Below are positions 1 to 12,941 of a stretch of 64,000 nt of DNA, piece after piece. Source of the DNA: Trichopria drosophilae (lineage: Eukaryota > Arthropoda > Insecta > Hymenoptera > Diapriidae); the NCBI GenBank assembly GCA_030407085.1, contig CM059587.1, positions 21,673,001 through 21,737,000 on the forward strand, read 5' to 3'. The translations under genes were made by a program, and so were the position numbers. The number at the start of each line of letters is the position of its first letter. Position 1 is the stretch's first letter. The notes beneath the pieces were generated by a model. It was not told the origin of the DNA, did not search any database, and was given only the letters and a program-made list of their open reading frames with translations.

Positions 1-480
1 CAACTTGAGTAATCACACTATCGATTAGTGTTATAAAAATGAGTGTTTACAGGTTATAATATATTTTAAATTGACTTTGAAAAAAAGTGTCACAGTCTGC
101 CCCACTCCCGCCTACATACCGTGGACAGAAAAATGAAATAAATACGCAATTAGGTTTGAAACCGTGGTATATTCACCGAGTCTTTATTTGCATTGTTTAT
201 TTAATATAGAAAACTGTCTAAAACGATTTTAAGTTTTTTTTTATTGTAACATTCTCCAACTGTAAACTTCTCGTTTTCTCAAGTTAAAATAAAGAATACG
301 TTCTTATATAAATGATGTGTAGTGAAATTGGCCTCTCAACTAAAGTAAGAAAAGTAAATATTATAATTATTTAACAAGAAATTTCAATTTAAGGGGTATC
401 CAGCTTGAGAAGCTCTTTAGTTTCATATTTGAATATTTTACGAACTAACCGTGAATGTTCAGCGAAGAAGCTCTAATTAA
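1..480. other. AT-rich intergenic DNA, nothing recognised
   Basis: AT-rich sequence with short homopolymer runs. No coding frame, RNA gene or repeat boundary could be supported. Confidence 0.5.
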
Positions 481-940
481 ACGCCCGTCACGGATGAAAA
501 GGAGCCAGGACGGACGTGCCGTTTCAGTAAAACGTGTTGGGTGGGGGCTGCATAAGTTCAGGGGTTAATTCAGAACATGAAAAATTACGATGCTGCCAAC
601 GACTAGCGATTTACGTCCGCTTGCCCTTCACTCGCAGATTGATACATCAAACTCGATTCCTGGCATACGCGTACATACACAGATCACACGTGCGTGAAGT
701 TGGTGTATACGCACGCTTTATGGAGCCCAGGCTTTACGACGCTGCAGCTGCGGTGTTAAAGGTGTTTCGCGCTCCGGAGACGTCCGTTTGTTTATCTTTA
801 CGACGCTGTTTTAACTCACCTGCAACGTGTATTAGGTCATTTCCCTCGGGGATGCTAGCAACACAGGTATTGTTATACTCTCAATTGCCATTCGACAGGA
901 ATTTCACGTGCTACATTTGCAACACCGACAACTAATCATG
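481..940. other. GC-richer, apparently single-copy block
   Basis: This block is visibly richer in GC and CpG than its surroundings. A 133-codon plus-strand frame spans 534-935, but its translation has no domain, signal peptide or repeat that I recognise, and I see no convincing splice context. It may be regulatory or untranslated exonic DNA; coding status is unproven. Confidence 0.3.
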
Positions 941-1294
941 CTTATATCGAAATGTTACGCTGTAAACGACAATTGAATAGTCCCATTGCAAATCTATGGA
1001 AACTTTGACGTATTCGAAAAAAATACCATTTTTCGTTAATTGTGAGTAGAGTTATCACAAAGCAACTGAAAAAATACAGTTTGTGTCGAGAAATTGTATC
1101 AAAAATATTATCCTAGCCTGGAGTTACTGCGAAGTTCGCTAGGTGGCTATGTAATCCAAGAACGAAGTAAGTCAAAAGCAAGTTCGGGTTAGCCTGCAAA
1201 ACAGTAGTACATGTATTTCGCTCTTTGGCAGAATCGGATTGTTATCAGGCGTAAACGCACACTCGAAAGACGATAAATGTTAATAAATAAAGAC

Positions 1295-1318
1295 GGTTAT
1301 TATTATTATTATTATTGT
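1295..1318. repeat. (TTA)n microsatellite
   Basis: About seven uninterrupted TTA/ATT units, continuing into degenerate TTG/TCG triplets. The poly-Asn and poly-Tyr stretches in overlapping open frames come from this simple repeat and not from a gene. Confidence 0.9.
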
Positions 1319-1378
1319 TGTCGTTATCGACGTGGTTGTTATTGTGATATTCATTTGAGTAGACGAGAAAAGTATTCT

Positions 1379-2884
1379 GGACCCATTCCATTTCAAATCG
1401 GGCACAGATATAATGTTGACACATCGAAAATTGTTTTCCAAGAAATATGTTGTTTTTTAAGGCAAATAAGAAGACCTGGACTTTTTTGTTTTGAGACAAA
1501 AATTTTGTTTTCTGAGTTATGCGTAATTTAAAATCAGGAACGAAAATCGGCTAAGTCCAAAAAATAGGGTACAAAACTTTTTAAAAAAGGTGTATTTTCA
1601 AATGTTTTTAATATTTTACTATTATTCCTCATGCATATGATTGTGTTATTGGTACTTTATTGATATCCAATAACGAAATTAACTAAAATTGAAAAACAAC
1701 AAAATGGCGGCTATTTTTCGAAAAAACTAAAAAGTCAATTTTTTCAAAAACATGTTCCTTTTTTTCTTCAATTTTTTTTTGTTGATAGACCACTGGTAAT
1801 ATTAGTCACAATACGTGAGTAGTGTCATGTGCGCTAAAAAACGCTGCTCCGCTGCATATTTTTTTTTAACTTAAAGTAGAAATTTTGTAAGGATTGGACA
1901 TATTTCGTTTTATCTAAATTATTTCAAAAAGGGAATACGTCGAAAACGTGACATGCAATAACCCGACATCTCAAAAAATCGATATTTTTATGACTTTTGA
2001 CGTATCGGTTTCTTTCAAGTTATTTTTCATATATTGGCGAGTTTTTTAATTGTCAGGTTGTTGAAGTGTCAGATTTTTGAGGAGTCCGATTTTTGCACCT
2101 CAGGTTTTTGAGTCAAATTAACTACGTAAAGAAAAACGTATACCGTGAATTGCGTTAAATTTGAAATTAAAAAGTTACTAGTGAATTGAAAAATATATTA
2201 AGAACATATTTGAGACAAAGATAATGTAGAAATATATTAAGGCAGCATACCAAAAACCCAACATGTTCAAACCTAGCACTTCGATAATTTGACAATATAT
2301 AACAAAAAACTGAAAAGAAACTGATACGGAAAAAGTCATGGAAATGCCGGTTTGTTGAAGTGTCGGGTTATTGCATGTTACGTTTTTTACGTATTCCCTT
2401 TTTGAAATAATTTAGATAAAACGAAATGTCTTATCTTGACCTTTCTACTTTACATAAAAAACAAACAAAAAATTCTGCAGCCGAGTAGCGTCTTTCAGCG
2501 TACATAACACTACTCAGATATTGTTCCCAACATTACCAGTAGTATGTAAAAAAATGATGTTTCTGAGAAAACTGACTTTTTAGTTTTTTCAAAAAATGGC
2601 CGCCATTTCGTTATTTTTCAATTTTTGTCAATTTCATTATTGGATATCGATAAAATACCAATAACACAATCATATGCATGCGGAATAATAGTAAAATATT
2701 AAAAACTTTAGAAAACAGCTAAGTTTTATACCCTATTTTTTGGACTCAGCGGATTTTCGTTCCCGATTTTAAATTGCGTATAACTCAGAAAAAACATTTT
2801 TTTTCTTAAAATAAAAAAGTACGGGTCTTCTTATTTGCCCGAAAGAAGAACATATTTCATGCCCGATTTAAAATGGAATCGGTC
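1379..2884. repeat. Long inverted repeat (foldback element), about 1.5 kb
   Basis: The left arm (about 1379-2050) is the reverse complement of the right arm (about 2250-2884). The outer ends pair GACCCATTCCATTT with AAAATGGAATCGGTC. Blocks such as CATATGATTGTGTTATTGGT and CATGCAATAACCCGACA appear in one arm and in reverse complement, in the same order, in the other. The centre (about 2050-2250) is unpaired or weakly paired. Arms differ by scattered substitutions and small indels, so it is not recent. No transposase frame or clear target duplication is seen. Confidence 0.8.
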
Positions 2885-3354
2885 TTTTTTCCAACTAAAG
2901 TGATCCAGGGACCTGACCTTAACCTTTTACCTTTTCATCTTATCGTAACACTTATAATACAACGCGTGTTATATTCTATAAATATATATTCAAAATGCTT
3001 CTTGATTGTTGATATATTATTTTTCGTCCCTAGGGCACACAAAATGACATTTCGCGGCCTACTGCGACGAAAAATATTTTACTGTTATAAATAAATAAAT
3101 TCTAAAACATATGGTGTTTTACAATAAACATAATTTTAATTTTTTCTTTCTGGGTTCTAATGTGTAGCGTTCTTGTGAAAAACAATTAACAAACAACTGA
3201 ATGAACACACAATTTAAGCACCGGTTAAAACATTAAAAAATGAAGCGTATAAAGGCAATTCCTCAGAACTTTTCAATATGGAAAAAAAAGATTTTTTAGA
3301 ATATTATGTACACAGGTTTCTTATGATGCACATGTTTAATTGATCAATTGGGAA
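2885..3354. other. AT-rich spacer, nothing recognised
   Basis: No coding, RNA or repeat signal beyond AT-rich composition. Confidence 0.45.
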
Positions 3355-3562
3355 TGATGAAGCTGAAACTGACCCCACCTTCTAGCCCCACCTTAGGTTT
3401 TCTAGGTATTATAAATTTTTAAACGTCGAAATGTCGTGTGCCGGATTCTGACGTACGTAGTCTTGATCACAAACATATATACTACAAAAAAATGCATTTT
3501 AATGGACTTATAATACCTAGAAAACCTAAGGTGGGGCTAGTTTCAGCTTCATTTGGGAATGA
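3355..3562. repeat. Short inverted repeat, about 55-bp arms
   Basis: The left arm 3355-3415 and right arm 3509-3562 are reverse complements. The core is CCTTAGGTTTTCTAGGTATT on the left and its complement on the right, extended by GAAGCTGAAACT / AGTTTCAGCTTC. The left arm carries an extra CCCCACCTT copy. It is probably a small foldback or MITE remnant. Confidence 0.75.
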
Positions 3563-5346
3563 CAATCTATCCCTGCAACTGATCTTTTTAGGACGGCATT
3601 CTACACAGGGGGTTAAGAAATAAAAAGTATAGTTTTCATATGAATGATATTAGTAAATTGAAATAGATGTTTTAATCGATAAAACAATCGTAATTATATG
3701 TGATCTTTCATAATAATACCAAAAACAACATTAAAGTTGAATTTTTCAAACGATTGTGTTCTTTTATATTTTTTTTTATTTTGTCTTTTTTTATTTTTAG
3801 ATTTTACTTACAAAAATAACAATTTTAGATTATTTGGTTTCGTTTTGTTTGCTATTTGGTTGCAAAGGATTATGAACAAAAGGGGGATTAAAAATGATGT
3901 AGTAAGTACACGCATGGTAGTAGAAATGTACTTACAAGGTGAGGTCATTAAGTGTACATCGCCTATATTGACAGGGCTACAAGGTCATTTTCTATCGAAA
4001 TACATGAGATACGTATTTTTGTTTAGTTGCTAATAATGGGCCTTTGTTTAAAAGATACTAGCAATAAACTAACTTTTTCAATGATACAAGACAAAAGAAT
4101 AAATGAAAATTAAAATTCTGGCGAAAATTGGTAATTATATATTTTGTTTAATATTTTACATAGGCTCCGTAAAATCAAATTTTGAGTAGGCATTTTGACG
4201 AGTATTATAAACTTCGTCGAAAATACGTTTTTCGTAGTATTAAACTTTATGAGTTGTGCGCTATATACGCCATTAAATCAGCACCATCAAGATAATTGTG
4301 AAAAAGGTCCTCCCGAAAAAGTAATCGCATTTCCTGCACTACTAACAAACGATGTTTTTCTTTTAAAAAAATATCTGTTTTGTCTTTGGATTTTACGTTT
4401 CGAAAATATTTATTTGAACTGCTGTCACTTCAAAGCTATTTGTAGCAGATAATTCTGTCATATATCAAAATGTTCATTTTCGTATTAGAAATAGAGTTCA
4501 TTGTTTTGAATCTAAAAAGACGTTGCGAATTTAAAATTTTTTACTTCGCCAAAATTAAAAAAAAAACAATAACGTTACTCGTGTTAATAGTCCAATCTTG
4601 TCTTAAAAGTAGCACATCAATTTCCTGGCAGACCAGGTTGTATATTTTATATAGGCAGAAAATGCAATTGGATCTAGTTCGACATTTTTTGTTATGTATT
4701 CAAATAAGAGTTGAAACGAAGTTCAATTAATAATATGTCAGGCAGGAACGGTTTCTCGCCTTCCGCGACGCCTGTACTAGAAATTTCTTGTGTGACGTTT
4801 AACTTAATACCGCCTTAAAGTATGTATGCCAACATTAATACCACACTGAGTAGCACTTAAGTATTTCTATAGTGGGCTTGGAAATGTGCGTTAGGAGGGG
4901 TTCTAACTATTTTGAAGTTCCTCAGACGAAGCCGTTGTCACGGCAAGCTCCCGGCAAGTGTTACCCCCGTGAATTATCCTCGCTCCAAGTAGAAAAGTCA
5001 TATATAATTTACATTTTAAATGTATTAACGTGAATTTCATAATAGCTCAGACTAGATAAAAAATTAATAAATTTAGCGGCTTTTTATGTTAAATTTGCAT
5101 AAGATGGTAGGTATACGCACTAATTTTAAAACTTTCTTAACAGCTTAGAAATCATTTTTGGAAACGTTTAAAAATCTTTTACTTAAAGAGAACATTACAA
5201 AATTACAAACTCTTTAAAATTGTTTTCAAATTATTAAGATTTGGAATTAACAGTATATGAAACTGAATGTGAGATCGTGAATGATAAATGTGCTTGAAGA
5301 CACGCGGTTATAAAAATGTGGTGCGTTTAGTAGAAAACTAAAAAAA
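3563..5346. other. AT-rich intergenic stretch, nothing recognised
   Basis: Several frames of 60-100 codons occur by chance in AT-rich DNA, with Lys/Asn/Phe/Ile-rich translations and no motif. About 4740-4990 is somewhat more GC-rich but shows no recognisable feature. Confidence 0.4.
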
Positions 5347-5593
5347 AGTTTCAGACTTAAGTTTTAGTATTTTTCCCTGGCTATTTCGCGGTTATATTGA
5401 ATTTGAGCTTGATTGTGTTAAATAGGAACCACTATTTTTTATCGCAAATACGGAAAGTGCGGAAAATTTCACGTCCGAATATGACCTTGACGTTCTACTG
5501 TAGATCATATTCATAATCAAGCTCAAATTCAATATCACCGCTCAATTACGAGGGCAAAATATACTAAAACTTATGTCTGAAATTTGTTTCAGA
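5347..5593. repeat. Inverted repeat, about 75-bp arms
   Basis: The left arm contains TTCAGACTTAAGTTTTAGTA followed by GAATTTGAGCTTGATT. The right arm has the reverse complements in opposite order (AATCAAGCTCAAATTC then TACTAAAACTTATGTCTGAA). The spacer is about 100 bp. It is a small foldback or MITE remnant of unknown family. Confidence 0.75.
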
Positions 5594-6999
5594 AAATGCG
5601 TTCCTTTGTTCAAGTTAAAATGGGTCACCCTGTATAATAGAGTGCAATGTGTTAAAAAATGCGTGATTTCGATATTGTAATTCTAATAAATAGGGGAAGG
5701 CGTGGCGAAGCAGAGAGGATTTCTTCCGTGTCTCATATCTCGCTTTGAATTTCGTATTTAGGATGATGCAAAGTATCATTTGATAGGTAATTTCATAGTC
5801 AATATTTACATGCATCTTACTTACGGTATATGTTTTACAGATGGCCAGCTATGGCCAATTTAATAACCTTAAAAAACACGGGGTGCAGCGGCGATATCGT
5901 GGTGAAGTGGCGAATCCTTATTTTTAGAGGTCTGTGAGACGACTGTCATAAATTTAAGTGCACGACATAATCTTTTAAGTTATTATTGTTTGTTTTAATA
6001 AAAATAAAATTTCCACGTTGGTGGAATGAACCTCTTCAGATATATCAAAGTTTCCAACAACAGAAAAAAAAGAAATTGCGGATCTTTGAATACTCGTGTT
6101 ATATCAGGATCACCTATTTTAACTTCATCTTTAGTTACTCAATGCATTCGTCAATAGGGAATTCTAAATTAAAAAATCATCACGGAAAAAAGACATCCGG
6201 GAACAAATTTCGCGGCTTCACCCAAAAATATCATTTGGACTTCCAGGTACGATATCTCATTATAAACACACAAAAAAGGTACAATTCATGTTTTATAAAT
6301 AAGTCCAAATAATATACTTTTAGAATAAATATATAAATTGTGATTATTAAACTGCCAAAACATTGACCAATCTGAGAACAAAGTACATGAAAATAACTTG
6401 AAAATTTTATTTAAAAATTACATTTCTCGCTCCCAAAGGCAGGTAAGAGAACAAAAAATGAAATATCACGCCTTAAAATGTGAAAAATGGTGTAAAAAAA
6501 TAAACCACATATGATATTTTACAATCAGTATGATCATAATGGAAATATTTGAGATTCGTCACTTCGCCCTGTCTTCCCCGAAATGTTAATTTTTTCAGAA
6601 TTGTTTTGAGTTTAAACATTTTTTTAATATAGCAGTGTTCTGAAAAACATAAAAATTCCTCAACAAATGTTGAAAAAATACAGATATTATTTGAGTAATT
6701 CAATATAGTCAGGATATAAGTCGTTCTCCTATTTTTACAAGGTTTACTTAATTTAAAACCTATAAAGGATATAATCGTATACTCATGGAACCTCTGGATA
6801 CTCAATGGCCATGTAATGGATGTAATTTGAACATATAATGAAAATATCATGCATGTCAATTTTACTGATCAATATACATTGTATATTCTTGCTATTTGTA
6901 AGTTAATCCGAAACATAAGGTTAATTAATAATTAACACATTTAAATTTGCAAGAACATAATTTATAAGATTTACCCATTCATCCAAAATGTACTGATTC
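5594..6999. other. AT-rich intergenic stretch, nothing recognised
   Basis: Open frames here (108 codons at 5986-6312 plus strand; 128 codons at 6473-6859 minus strand) are Lys/Ile/Phe-rich, lack recognisable domains and resemble chance frames in AT-rich DNA. Confidence 0.4.
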
Positions 7000-7680
7000 C
7001 ACGAGCTTTTTAATTCTAACCGCCTCAACGTCTTAAGTACAAAGCGCACCACGATGGAGTACCGAGACGACGTCAAATTTTGCGGTGGGATTAAACGATT
7101 TTCATTTTACGAGAGGTCACTAGATTCGGGCTCATTTAACCCCGAATGGTAGGCTACGCAGCTCGGAAAGATTTACTCCATAAATCGTGCAGTTTACGCG
7201 CCTTTCAGGCTTACTGCCAGAATTATATTGCACAAGCATTTTTCAGACACGCCAATACGTGCCGATACCAGTGACTGTATGGCTTATCACCGCGCGACAG
7301 GTGATCTTGCTGATTACGCATCACGTTCGGACCGTCCTATGATACTTTGATCATGTTTTCCTTTTCCGCGACACACATCGTTGCTGAAAATGTCGGAAAA
7401 TCTCCTAAATCTAGGCTTTGGTATTGCAGGCTCGATGCGAGTTTTACCGTTTACCTCCTCCACATGACCCGACTATTTTGCCAAGTTTCTGGAAAAGTAC
7501 AACATTTTAAGGTGTAATCCGTCCGCAGACAAGAAAACGAATATTGTCATTTCTAGTCATTCGGAGTTGTTTTTCAAACCTCAAAAAGCGAACTCGAACA
7601 GATCTTTAACCTATAGAAGCATGGTGGTAACCCACGTTACCACCTCGATTTCTTTGATATTTGCTGATTTAAATTCCAGT
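7000..7680. other. GC-richer, apparently single-copy block
   Basis: The composition shifts to mixed GC with CpG dinucleotides, and I see no repeat copies elsewhere in the window. A perfect short hairpin (GGTGGTAAC...GTTACCACC) lies near 7624-7648. No long frame or recognised motif. It could be regulatory or an unannotated non-coding exon. Confidence 0.25.
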
Positions 7681-7769
7681 TAACGCATTTAGATCGGTCA
7701 TTTTACTTTTTTCTATTACGATAGTGATAGAAGAATGTATAAAAACAGTTATTACGATATGATTGTTTA

Positions 7770-8201
7770 TTATTTATGATTTATAAATAAACAAACATGA
7801 AAAAAGCATGATTTTTTCGAAAGAATTCATTATTGACGCTGTGTTTTAAGATAATCATTTGAAATTTGGCATAATAGGGTTTTAGATATCGCTGATGGCG
7901 GCCATCATGATGTAAAAACGTAACAATTTAATGAATTTTCATATTTTTGCCCGCCATATTCAATCTGCAATTTTGAATTTTAAAAATCTGACACCGGATT
8001 CGTAATCAGCAGCCCTGAAAACCCTCCAAGTACAAGATACAGGATATTTCAATGAATTTTCATATTTTTGTCCGCCATATTGGATCCGCCATTTTGAATT
8101 TTGAAAATCTGATTCCCGATTCGTAATCAGCAACCCCGAAAATCCCCGAGTAGCAAATTTCAAGTCAATTCAACGTGAAGAAAAATGTATGCTTCAAAGG
8201 G
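7770..8201. mobile_element. Right-hand part of a TTAA-bounded (piggyBac-like) MITE
   Basis: The right end reads GAAAAATGTATGC...CAAAGGG followed by TTAA at 8202-8205, matching the right termini at 29326 and 30715. Two copies of the subterminal module lie in minus orientation at about 7948-8035 and 8068-8160 (GGATCCGCCATTTTGAATTT, GATTCGTAATCAGCAACC). No matching left terminus was found, so it is probably truncated; the left boundary given is approximate. Confidence 0.55.
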
Positions 8202-8205
8202 TTAA

Positions 8206-9092
8206 AACGTATCCAATTTTATTTTAACTTCAACTGATTTAGTAAGATATCTTTTAGAGCTCGTTTTCAGAAAACTAAATTATCTTAAAGGAGTATTTTT
8301 AGAGGTATCTTTGAAAAAGCTCTTCAAGGTTTCTTTAAAACGTTATTAAGTATAGTAATATTAGTAATAAAATAATTGTGATCTCACATGTACTCTAAGT
8401 GCCAAATTCCACTTATTCGTGTATTAAGGAGGTTGGTATAGTTAAGAATTAACAAACAGATTCTGACAGAAAAATTACTAAACATTAATATGAATATAAA
8501 ATGATGGATACCTCAGTATTGAGAAATTATGAAAAACATTTTATGCCTATTAACATGGTGTCTGATGCAAAATGGCATTTTTCAAGTCTTTATATGCGGG
8601 ATTTGCACAGAATTAACAAATAGATTTACTTAAAATTAATGTCGATTAAAATAAAATATTTAATAAATGTTCGAGAGAAAGAATTAGATCGATTGGCTAC
8701 GCTAGGGAAGAGAAATTAATTGAAATCGTTGTCTAAAGTTCATTGTCGTACATGTTAGAAGCCATTATTCAACTTCCGAATGGCACTGAACTAGTCAAAA
8801 TTTGGCGAAAATAACTTGGACTCGAAGGCCATCTAGTGTCACCACAAAAAAATAGTCCTTTTTACCAAACAAAAAATGGTTAAGAATGCCTAACATTCAT
8901 ACTAAGGAAAAATATAAGGTTAGTCATTTCGTTAATTCTCGTGTATCGCAACAGCGAATAGACGTAGTCGTTACGAGCTCTTTAAAATTTCTTAGATATT
9001 TTAATATAGCTTACATAAAGCCGAAGAAGAAACCGTAAGGTGGTCTAGTCAGATTTGAAGAAATGGGTTTATAGTACAGTTTATCGAGGAAT
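8206..9092. other. AT-rich spacer, nothing recognised
   Basis: No supported gene, RNA or repeat. Confidence 0.4.
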
Positions 9093-9285
9093 TACACTCT
9101 AAAATTTTTAAAGTTCAGCCAATGTCTGCTAAAGGTGACTTTTTCACTATTTCTAAAGTAAAATGTCACTTTATTAGAGTGGCATATTTCCATCCACTAT
9201 TAGTAAAGTGAAATTCACCCTTTAAAAATAGTGAAAAAGTCACTTTTATCAGAAAGTGGCTCGACTTTCACAGTAGACATTGCGT
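9093..9285. mobile_element. Foldback MITE, same family as 48803-49253
   Basis: It begins TACACTCTAAAATTTTTAAA. The arms pair GGTGACTTTTTCACTATTT with AAATAGTGAAAAAGTCAC, and TCTGCTAAAGGTGAC with GTCACTTTTATCAGA. The same end and arm motifs occur in the outer element at 48803-49253. The right terminus is degraded, so the 3' boundary is approximate. Confidence 0.75.
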
Positions 9286-11639
9286 ATCTCATGTTATTCC
9301 AGCAACTGGCTAGTTTCTCCTCCTAGCACCCGATTATTATTAGGAAAACGATCTAGTGCTTTCATTTTACCCTGATTTAATTTTCACCTGGAAATATACA
9401 TTCATTTAGCATAGTCTACTTGAGTGTTATGTTAATGTTTAACGGATACAGACATCTACCTAATCTAGTATCTCGTCGTTGTCCATTTATATAAACATTG
9501 TGTTGGGCTTTAAAAAATGCCATGTTGTTATTCAATATGCTGTACTAATGATATATTTACATTTGTTTTACTTTGAGTTTAAACATGGTGTCCAAGAACT
9601 GGGTTACGATATTTCAAGAGTTGATTCTCCATGATATTTCAAACAAAAAGGTCCGGTACCAAAATCGGATCCGAGGCTCAGAAGTTGAGTGACGGGCCAT
9701 TGAAGATTGGAAAAAAAAATTACTTTTTTTGGACTAACTCGGCTCGCTTTTAAATCAGTTCAATGAGTAAGAGCTAATTTTAAAGCGTTTTAAAGCCCTA
9801 CAATTAATTCATAAAATCATTTGGCCTGCGATGAATATTTCTGAAATTATGGCCTCAAAAACAGACAAAAAGGCCAATTTTTGCCGTTTTTCGAATATGA
9901 CTTATTTCGCACAATAGCTAACGAAATGGCACACAGAAAGAAGTTGTAAACGAGCTTATTCTGTCAGATACTTTGAGGACTGACCTGACAGTATATCGAT
10001 ATTTAATATTATTTTAGTAAATATTCGCAGTTTTTACAGTAAAGTTTCCGATCCGAATAGGAAAATTTACTAAAATAATAGTAAATATTATGATCGTCCT
10101 CGTAGTCTTAGTCAGAATAGTAACAATAATTGTGATGCGATCTCTCTCACTGTATAGACTCTAATGTTTTATAATTTTGTAAGGCTCTTCAACGATTTTG
10201 ATAAAAACTTTAATTGATAAAAAACAAAATTGGAAATCACATGAATGGAATGTAAACTATTTTTATGTAAAATTTCGTCGTTGTTATTTTACTCATACTC
10301 GAAGATAGTAAAAAAATTTGAATCTTAAAATGAGAGAATTGCAGATAGAAGCCATCAGGTAATTTCGGTTTCGCGGACCGTTCAAGATGACCACATATAC
10401 AAAAGTAAGTTCTGATTGGGAAAAAGATTGCGGAGTACGAATATAAAACGATTTTTGCAAAAATGACATAAATATATGATTCGAGCTTTTAACCGTGTTT
10501 CCTTGCCATTTTCCTATTTTTTTTCATGATAAGGCACGAAAATATACAAGTGAATTGCAAACAGATTTAAACAACATACTGACGAAATATGTGATTACAA
10601 GAAGCTTACGATAATTCGCAGGATAACACAAAACCATTTAGCGGACTATGTAGTCTCGTTCAGAGAGGTAACAATTAAACTCGATATACCTTTGAGCAAA
10701 TACCTGTAATTTTGTATGTACATCGATCGTTCGTGTGGTTTCGCAGACAAACTCTTTGAATTCAATTTGTTTTCTAGTTCGCTTGATAATCCTCTGTTAG
10801 TTTTTTGCACAATTTTTTTTTATCGGAATGAGAATTGTACCGGCATTGGATTGACGTGAACGGCGAAAAAGGAAAATGCGCCTATCCTATAAAACGACCA
10901 GTTAAAAAGTTGATATAAATAAATCCCCCAGATTAACACTCGCTAAATACAAAAGGGAATGAAAAAATTAATGTTGATGCGATTTCAAATTTATATAAAA
11001 TATATTTTAAATAAATTGATTAATTGCAGTCCCTGGACTTGTAATTAATCTCTACCATAATCTCGCTAATCTGCACCAGTGATATACACTACTTTTTTGT
11101 TTAAATACACGGAAGCAGCTACATTCTATTAAGTTTCCATTTTATTATTCTAATTAATTTTCAGTTTTCGATTTTTGTTTTGTATGATTTTTTTAGTGTC
11201 TCTGACAGTTAACAGTGTCATGAAACTGGTTTGTTTTCTTTTACCAGACTGAGGTCTTCTCGTGTATTTTTCAATGCTGAATTCAAGTTTTATTAATATA
11301 CATACATAATCATTTAAAATCTGATTTATAATAAATACTGGTGAATATTTCCTGGTTATATTGAATAGAAAAACTTAAATAAACTAACAATTACTTAACT
11401 AAACGCTTTCGATTTTTTTTTACGCTTTCAGATTTTGTTTTGTTCATGAAAAAGGGAGATTTTCACTTTTACAATTTTCGTGTGCAGTAATGAATTTTTG
11501 TTTTTTTGTGAACTATTTAAAATACGTGGTTGGTTGATGTTAGCAATCCAATAATATTATTTCGACACAAAACCCAAGAGTTATAAGGCAGCATTAGAAT
11601 ACATACTTTCGTAAAACCAACATTATTACTTGGGACCAG
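9286..11639. other. AT-rich intergenic stretch, nothing recognised
   Basis: More than 2 kb of AT-rich DNA without any frame of note, RNA-gene signature or inverted repeat that I could support. Confidence 0.4.
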
Positions 11640-12110
11640 GATGAACAAGGCATGATACTCCCTCGAAATCATATAAACACAACCTGGACCGCGACAAACG
11701 AGCTATAAAACCGAGAACTTTATGAGAAACGCCATTCAAATATGACATCATTGAATTTCCCTAGTACCCGCTTTTCCGCGAGCGTAGCGAAAAATAATTA
11801 ATGCCTGTTCTGCCAAGTGAATCTTCCACTTCAAAGAGTCATGCGCCTATTCCTCTGCCGACGCTGCGCGCCATTGATGCAAACTGGTAGAATGCAACAA
11901 ACGAATGCATTAACTAGGACGGTATATCGGATTGTTACAGACGTGTTCAATAGAGCGGAAAGCGCCGATAAAACAATCCTTTACCAGGTAATACGTGTTA
12001 AGTGTAACGTGTTCATTCGTAGTCACCTGTCATTGCCTGCTGGTGATGTTGCAATTAGCTTAAAATCTATACGGACGCTGCACTGCTTTCGGTCCGTGAT
12101 CGAGTAAAGG
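11640..12110. other. GC-richer block with a 96-codon frame
   Basis: Mixed-composition, apparently unique sequence. A plus-strand frame at 11817-12107 is open for 96 codons, but its translation has no recognisable motif. Coding status is uncertain and a regulatory or UTR role is equally possible. Confidence 0.25.
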
Positions 12111-12624
12111 GAGTTAATTAAATCTTTTCGTTGCGCATCTTAACTAGACGATATATTGTATTATTGGAAACAGTACCATCAAATGCTCCTACGTACTGAC
12201 CTGGAGATTTGTACATTTCAATCGAAATGTTCGAAAATAGCTCGTGTTGAGGGAGGGGTATGTTATCGATTTTACGCTGCTACGAATTTTTACGGTTGGT
12301 TACAATCAAAAAGAACATCGTCAACGTGATTTTCACCGTCTCATACTCATATAAATATATTTGTGACAACAATATTTTGCACTTGTATCGAAATTAGCGA
12401 CCTACAGGTCAGATCTCGAGACTGGTAGTACAGTCTACAGACTGCTAATATATTCCCTTCACCCCGCTGAAGCTCTATCCCTATTTCACCTGTCACAAGC
12501 CATTCATATTACCTGTTTCTTATCTCAGCCAGGAAAAAATGAAACATATATAATTTTATATGAATAATATCAGATATGAATTTTGACCTGATATAACCAT
12601 ATACAATTTTATCTGCAATAATAT

Positions 12625-12720
12625 CACTGAGAGAAATGTTTCTTTACAGTTAACTTAATAGCTTAACAGTTAAACTAAGAGAATTTAGATTCTGAACCTA
12701 AGATAAACTACTTTGTCCTA
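12625..12720. mobile_element. MITE end fragment (CACTGAGAGAAATG family)
   Basis: Starts CACTGAGAGAAATGTTTCTT and continues with ACAGTTAACTTAATAGCTT, closely matching the left end of the complete copy at 12942-13794. No matching right end is evident, so it is probably a truncated copy. Confidence 0.55.
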
Positions 12721-12941
12721 AAGTTTCTGTAATCCTGGCATCGGTTACACTTGTTATATTAATAGTTAAGATAAGAAATTTAATTATTAACGATGAGATC
12801 ATTACAGCCAATACTAGAATATTTTATGTAACACAAAGAGTATAATGTAGTTTGTTATCATTTCGTATAGGTTAGAAACTCTTGTCTGCCTTTGTTGCAT
12901 AAAGATCGTATACTTCAATAAGTAGAAGATTTGGAAGTATA

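Noticed and set aside
1245..1531. 84-codon frames on both strands with poly-Asn / poly-Tyr
   Set aside because: Produced by the TTA microsatellite.
7960..8163. Repeated peptide-like frames (FQNSKWRIQYGGQ type), also near 25862-26050 and 60188-60448
   Set aside because: These are translations of the subterminal module of the TTAA elements, which happens to lack stops in one frame; not a protein family.
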